NCBI GenBank assembly: GCA_040882285.1
Contig: JBBEBQ010000008.1
Coordinates: 1-64,000, forward strand
Source of the DNA: Gemmatimonadaceae bacterium
Lineage (GTDB): Bacteria; Gemmatimonadota; Gemmatimonadetes; Gemmatimonadales; Gemmatimonadaceae
Direction of reading: 5' to 3'
Length of the DNA: 64,000 nt
The position numbers and the translations under genes are program-made. The notes beneath the pieces are model-generated. The model made no database searches. It saw only the letters and a list, made by a program, of their open reading frames with translations, and was not told the DNA's origin. Shown one piece after another: positions 60,595 to 64,000 of the stretch (positions within the stretch are counted from its first letter, which is position 1; every line of letters starts with the position of its first letter).

Positions 60595-61113
60595 TCAACG
60601 CTTGACCACGCGCCTGCTCCGGTGAGCGGGATGTCCGCTCTTAGCGCCCGCAGCCGCGGCACTCACTTTTCGACGGAATCCGGTTCGTTGCACTATGTGT
60701 GCAGCCCGTGCCATCTGCGCTGCTCGAATCGCGGCAGTCGGCTTGCGGGGGAGGATCGTGGCTCGGATAACGTCGGGACGAAGTTGGACGATCTGAAGTA
60801 AACGAGCGGCTGCTCCCCCAGGCGGTGCTTTGCCTTGCTCCCAGGCTTTAACTGTTTCCGGGCTCACGTTGAGGGCCGCAGCAAAAACGGGCTGCGAGAT
60901 CTCGAGGTCTTTCCGGATTTTTCTCACGTCCGCCGCACCGAGTTCCGGTGCCGGTTCCGCCTCGACCTCCCGAGCTGTCACGGCGTACCTGCGCACCGCG
61001 GCTGGCTCTCGATCACCGCGCTCGATATCCACCACTTCACCCATTGCCTGGATGAGGCGCTCCCCAAAAGTCTGCTGGGGCTTCCGGCCCCCCTTCTTCC
61101 CGATGTTCCTCAT
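60595..61113 (-). CDS. HTH antitoxin (HigA2/RelB-like)
   Basis: A 172-residue XRE-type protein: VRKIRKDLEISQPVFAAALN, VSPETVKAWEQGKAPPGGAA. The N-terminal about 50 residues are linker-like, and a long basic tail follows the HTH. Its ATG overlaps the toxin stop (TGATG). It should neutralise the RelE-like toxin and repress the operon. Confidence 0.8.
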   Translation of the reverse strand: MRNIGKKGGRKPQQTFGERLIQAMGEVVDIERGDREPAAVRRYAVTAREVEAEPAPELGAADVRKIRKDLEISQPVFAAALNVSPETVKAWEQGKAPPGGAAARLLQIVQLRPDVIRATILPRKPTAAIRAAQMARAAHIVQRTGFRRKVSAAAAGAKSGHPAHRSRRVVKR

Positions 61114-61448
61114 CACTCTCCCTTTAGAACCTTCCGGAGCTTCGCGAGTTCCTTCTTTTCATCTTCAGTAATGTTGGTCTTGACGTTCTTCGTATAGACG
61201 TCGAGCAGGTAAATCCGACCTTTCTCGAGCATGACGAAATAGATGACTCTGGCACCGCCACGTTTCCCCTTGCCTGAAACCGCGACGCGAATCTTCCTCA
61301 CTCCAGCGCCCGGGATTACATCGCCACCCATCGGGTTGCGCAGGATAGCCTGCTCGATAGTCCTCTGGAGGACGTCGTCAACGATGCCTTTTGCCGCAGC
61401 GGCATAAGAGTCGGTGAGAATGAACTCGTAGTAGGTGACGTTGCTCAC
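61113..61448 (-). CDS. RelE/HigB2-type toxin
   Basis: A 111-residue RelE-fold toxin: YYEFILTDSYAAAAKGIVDD, DVIPGAGVRKIRVAVSGKGK, GGARVIYFVMLEKGRIYLLD and VKTNITEDEKKELAKL. The GTG at 61448 is chosen because a promoter (TTGCGT-N17-TATACT) ends 6 nt before it, so the message is probably leaderless; the frame is open to 61532 but crosses that promoter. The antitoxin follows with an overlap. Confidence 0.8.
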   Translation of the reverse strand: MSNVTYYEFILTDSYAAAAKGIVDDVLQRTIEQAILRNPMGGDVIPGAGVRKIRVAVSGKGKRGGARVIYFVMLEKGRIYLLDVYTKNVKTNITEDEKKELAKLRKVLKGE

Positions 61449-61483
61449 CGGACAAGTATAGTAATGAATACCATAGAACGCAA
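61446..61483 (-). promoter_or_regulatory. leaderless promoter of RelE/HTH pair
   Basis: Minus strand: TTGCGT (61483-61478), 17 bp, TATACT (61460-61455), 6 nt, then the GTG at 61448. The -35 hexamer and geometry match the higBA promoter at 30582-30618. Confidence 0.7.
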
Positions 61484-61534
61484 CCGCGGGGACTTGAGTG
61501 TCAGGACTGGAGCAGAGACAGGTAACTAACAAAT

Positions 61535-61556
61535 CGGCCGCCCGTTCAGGCGGCCG
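61535..61556 (-). terminator. terminator of intact kamA
   Basis: CGGCCGCC (61535-61542), 6 nt, GGCGGCCG (61549-61556), an 8-bp perfect GC stem followed on the minus strand by TTTGTTAGTT. It is the counterpart of the hairpins at 41107, 49232 and 59329. Confidence 0.85.
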
Positions 61557-61585
61557 AGGACTACTGATAGTTCCCTCGTTTCGGA

Positions 61586-62752
61586 CTACTCCCCCGACGC
61601 CTTGCTCCGCCGCGGCCGGCTCGCCTTCTTCGCCGCAGTCCGCTGCTTCTTCGCCGCGATCTCGATCGGCACGATGTCCGGCGTCTCGCTGCCGTCGTAG
61701 CGCTTGGGCTGCTTGTACGTGAACCGCTGACCCTGGAAGTTCCGGAAGATCACCTCGTCGTCATTGATCTCCTCGACGTACTCCGGCAGCAGCGGCACCT
61801 TGCCGCCGCCACCCGGCGTATCTATCACGAACTGCGGCACCGCCAGCCCGCTCGTCCACCCGCGCAGCGCCTGGATGATCTCCAAGCCCTTCTGCACGGT
61901 CGTCCGGAAGTGCTCGCCGCCGGCGACCTGGTCGGCCATGTATATGTAGTACGGCCGCACGCGCGCCTTCAGCAGCTCGTGCATCAGCTTCATCATCACC
62001 TTGGGATCGTCGTTCACGCCGCGCAGCAGCACGGTCTGACAGCCCAGCGACATGCCGGTCTTCGACAGCCGGTCCAGCGCGGCCACCGCCGCCGGCGTCA
62101 GCTCGTCAGGATGATTGAAGTGCGTGTTCATGAAAACCGGGTGATACTTCTGCACCATCTCGCAGAACTCGGGCGTGATCCGCTCGGGCAGGTGCGACGT
62201 GATCCGGCTGCCGAGCCGGATGATCTCGATGTGCGGGATCGCGCGCAGCCGCTGGAAGATGTACTCCAGCCGCGCATCGCTCAGCATCATCGGGTCGCCA
62301 CCCGACAGAATCACGTCGCGGATCTCGCTGTGTGCCTCGAGATACTGGAAGGCCGACTCGTACTCCTTCAGCGAAATCTTCTCGGGATCGCCCACCTTCC
62401 GGCGCCGCGTGCAGAACCGGCAATAGCTCGCGCACACCGGGCTCACCAGGAACAGCGCGCGGTCGGGATACCGGTGCGTGATGTTCGGCACCGGCGAGTC
62501 GCCATCCTCGTCCAGTGAATCGATCACGCCGTCCACGACGTCCAGCTCCGCCACGGTCGGGATGTACTGCTGCCACATGGGATCGCCGACTTCCTTGATG
62601 GCGTCCAACGCCGCGGGCGTGAGCCGCATCTGGAAGTTGTCGAACGCGGGGCGCAGCGCCTCCACATCTATGTTCTCGGCGCCGAACTTCTCGGCGAGCT
62701 TCTCCAGCGTGGCGATGCTCTGGTCCCTGAGTGTCTTCTGCCACTCGCTCAT
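61586..62752 (-). CDS. kamA: lysine 2,3-aminomutase
   Basis: A 388-residue radical SAM enzyme that converts L-lysine to beta-lysine. The cluster motif CASYCRFC gives Cys107, Cys111 and Cys114; GGDPMM is the SAM GGE-like motif; VIDTPGGGGK holds the PLP lysine. The C-terminus is a Lys/Arg/Ala-rich tail. It follows a GNAT gene with an ATGA overlap. In archaea and some bacteria a KamA/GNAT pair makes N-epsilon-acetyl-beta-lysine as an osmolyte; EpmB-like activity is an alternative. Partial copies of its 3' end recur upstream in the window. Confidence 0.9.
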   Translation of the reverse strand: MSEWQKTLRDQSIATLEKLAEKFGAENIDVEALRPAFDNFQMRLTPAALDAIKEVGDPMWQQYIPTVAELDVVDGVIDSLDEDGDSPVPNITHRYPDRALFLVSPVCASYCRFCTRRRKVGDPEKISLKEYESAFQYLEAHSEIRDVILSGGDPMMLSDARLEYIFQRLRAIPHIEIIRLGSRITSHLPERITPEFCEMVQKYHPVFMNTHFNHPDELTPAAVAALDRLSKTGMSLGCQTVLLRGVNDDPKVMMKLMHELLKARVRPYYIYMADQVAGGEHFRTTVQKGLEIIQALRGWTSGLAVPQFVIDTPGGGGKVPLLPEYVEEINDDEVIFRNFQGQRFTYKQPKRYDGSETPDIVPIEIAAKKQRTAAKKASRPRRSKASGE

Positions 62753-63309
62753 GCGCGGTTTACTCCCTCGTGCTCTTGGGTGCTGCGTTGGACGCCGGCA
62801 GCCGCCGGCTGGAGACGCTTCGTGTAGATGATCCTGTCGTCCGACCAGGCGTAGAAATCCGCGACCCGCCCGGCCTCGGTGTAACCACGCCTGGCGTAGA
62901 ACCAGCGCGTCTTCTCGTAATCGTCGCGCGACGACGTCTCGGCGACGACCATCCGCGCATCCTTGGCGCGAAGACGCTGCTCGACCTCGGACAGCAACAG
63001 CGTGCCGGCGCCGGTTCCCGCGAGCGACGGGTCCACGGCGAGCCAGTACAGATCGAACGTCCCGTCGGTGTCCGGCGTCGGACCCCAGCAGGCGAAGCCC
63101 GCGAGCTGGCGCTCCGGCGTGAACACGCCGACGAAGTTGTAGTCGGGCTCCACGCCGGCATTTGGCGCCGACTCGGACATCGCTTCGTCGAACAGCTCGA
63201 GAGCCACGGCCATCTCCGGGTCGCTGAACGCGCCGGTCGCCGCGAGCAGCTCGGCGACGCGGCCGCGGTGCGCGGCGGCAACGGGGAAGACGCGCAGCCC
63301 GGAGGTCAA
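62749..63309 (-). CDS. GNAT acetyltransferase (AblB-like candidate)
   Basis: A 186-residue GNAT enzyme: DLYWLAVDPSLAGTGAGTLL (acetyl-CoA loop near 105-120), VAETSSRDDYEKTRWFYARR and GYTEAGRVADFYA. The start is TTG at 63309, overlapping the ligase stop (TTGA) with GGGAG 4 nt upstream. Its stop overlaps the kamA ATG. By position it may acetylate beta-lysine. Other substrates are possible. Confidence 0.75.
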   Translation of the reverse strand: MTSGLRVFPVAAAHRGRVAELLAATGAFSDPEMAVALELFDEAMSESAPNAGVEPDYNFVGVFTPERQLAGFACWGPTPDTDGTFDLYWLAVDPSLAGTGAGTLLLSEVEQRLRAKDARMVVAETSSRDDYEKTRWFYARRGYTEAGRVADFYAWSDDRIIYTKRLQPAAAGVQRSTQEHEGVNRA

Positions 63310-64000
63310 CCGACTCCCGATAGCTCGAGCGCCCGATCCCAGCGGTCGGAGCGATCGATCCCGCGCTTGGCGAGCGCGACGTCCACGATCGCGAGGATCA
63401 GCTCGTCGTAGCTCATGCCGGCGACCTTCGCCATCCGCGCGAGGCCGGCGTCGGCCGAGATGTCGGCGTTGGCGTTCACCTCGAGCACCCACGGCCGGCC
63501 GCTCTCGTCGATCCGCAGGTCCACGCGGCCGTAGCCGGAGCCGCCGACGGCAGTCCACGCGGCGAGTGCGATCTGCTCGATCTCGCTGGCTTGGGTCTCG
63601 GTGAGATCCGCGGGACAGTTCGGCGCGGTGCCGAGGTCCTCGACGGAGCCGGTCGCCCACTTGGAGCTGTACGACACGATGTTCCACTTGCCGCGCGGCA
63701 TCGCGCCGAAATCGATCTCCGAGATCGGCAGCACCCGGTCGCCGACGATGCCCACATTTATCTCGCGGCCCTGGACGAATCGCTGAATCAGCACGGCGTC
63801 CCAGATCTGCTGCATCGCCGCGACGCGGGTCTTCAAGCCGCGCATGCTGCGCACCACCGACCGCTGCTCGATGCCGAGCGACGCGTCTTCCGACACCGGC
63901 TTGCAGATGGCGGGGAAGCCGACGCTCTCGACCTCGTCGCCCGGGCGCGCGACGGTCCAGCGCGGGACCGGGATGCCGGCGCGGTCGAGAATCGTGTTGA
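63306..64000 (-). CDS. ATP-grasp (D-Ala-D-Ala ligase-like) enzyme, partial
   Basis: Only the last 231 codons are in the window; the 5' end lies beyond 64000. Visible are GIPVPRWTVARPGDEVES, FPAICKPVSEDASLGIEQRS (ATP-grasp lysine), VQGREINVGIVGDRVLPISE and WVLEVNANADIS (metal-binding Glu/Asn). It joins a carboxylate to an amine using ATP, as in D-Ala-D-Ala ligases and related peptide ligases. It is the first known gene of the operon with GNAT and kamA, so beta-lysine or its acetyl form could be a substrate. Confidence 0.8.
   Translation of the reverse strand, partial: NTILDRAGIPVPRWTVARPGDEVESVGFPAICKPVSEDASLGIEQRSVVRSMRGLKTRVAAMQQIWDAVLIQRFVQGREINVGIVGDRVLPISEIDFGAMPRGKWNIVSYSSKWATGSVEDLGTAPNCPADLTETQASEIEQIALAAWTAVGGSGYGRVDLRIDESGRPWVLEVNANADISADAGLARMAKVAGMSYDELILAIVDVALAKRGIDRSDRWDRALELSGVG

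Noticed and set aside
41107-62752. The kamA-end copies as classic integrase attachment sites
   Set aside because: Copies are too long and unequal (31 to 176 codons), and no tyrosine or serine recombinase is found in the window, so a standard att-site reading is not supported.
1-64000. CRISPR array, rRNA or tRNA genes
   Set aside because: No regularly spaced repeats with unique spacers and no recognisable rRNA or tRNA cloverleaf were seen by eye; a covariance-model scan would be needed to exclude a tRNA.

Overview
This 64 kb window is GC-rich, densely coded bacterial chromosome, most likely from a Gemmatimonadota relative (soil or sediment type). The guess rests on the high GC content, a serine/threonine kinase fused to TolB-like and TPR parts, secreted CocE, GH9, amidohydrolase and gamma-glutamyltransferase hydrolases, and many small toxin-antitoxin (TA) genes. 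No rRNA, tRNA or CRISPR array was recognised. The right end (63306-64000) is cut inside an ATP-grasp gene.

Region 1 (1-28.7 kb) is mostly core-like metabolism, transport and regulation: a Tet-type MFS pump; an adenylate-forming ligase/MMPL exporter pair; a membrane LuxR-type regulator; a DUF2231 membrane protein; a TolB-TPR kinase; a KefB-type antiporter; a DEAD-box helicase coupled to a DUF4350-like protein; an esterase, a methyltransferase and a GNAT enzyme; QueD with an SDR; gamma-glutamyltransferase; and a CocE/NonD hydrolase. Two long palindromic repeats (5865-5974 and 11590-11703) sit exactly where convergent genes end and supply some of their last codons. An operon at 17971-22299 encodes three unrelated hydrolases: a membrane alpha/beta hydrolase, an exported DRGH nuclease and a trypsin-like protease.

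Region 2 (28.8-40 kb) is a TA archipelago around a GH9 glycosidase and a TPR protein. It holds HTH-MNT/HEPN, HigBA, HicAB, RHH/MNT, two copies of a small-helical-protein/MNT module, DUF2442, two DUF4258-type pairs, and several broken paralogous pieces. Two copies of one three-gene locus have decayed reciprocally.

Region 3 (40-61.6 kb) is accessory DNA lying downstream of a lysine 2,3-aminomutase gene (kamA, 61586-62752, minus strand). Copies of the kamA 3' end and/or its terminator recur at 59329-59911, 49232-49381 and 41107-41150, with a decayed trace near 54785-54898. They cut the region into cargo blocks: (a) a nucleotide-signalling cluster of three TIR proteins, a SLOG protein, a deoxyribosyltransferase-like/TPR protein, a DUF4062/TPR protein, a HEPN candidate and a possible Ntn hydrolase; (b) a restriction-modification-like operon with a MORC/MutL-type GHKL ATPase; (c) an AIPR abortive-infection gene plus a protein with five 22-residue repeats; (d) a DUF6933 gene and a RelE/HigA-type TA pair. 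This looks like stepwise growth of a defence island at one gene's 3' end. No integrase is visible; the only transposon trace is an IS110 fragment.

Region 4 (61.6-64 kb) is the operon ATP-grasp ligase -> GNAT -> KamA, joined by 4-bp stop/start overlaps.
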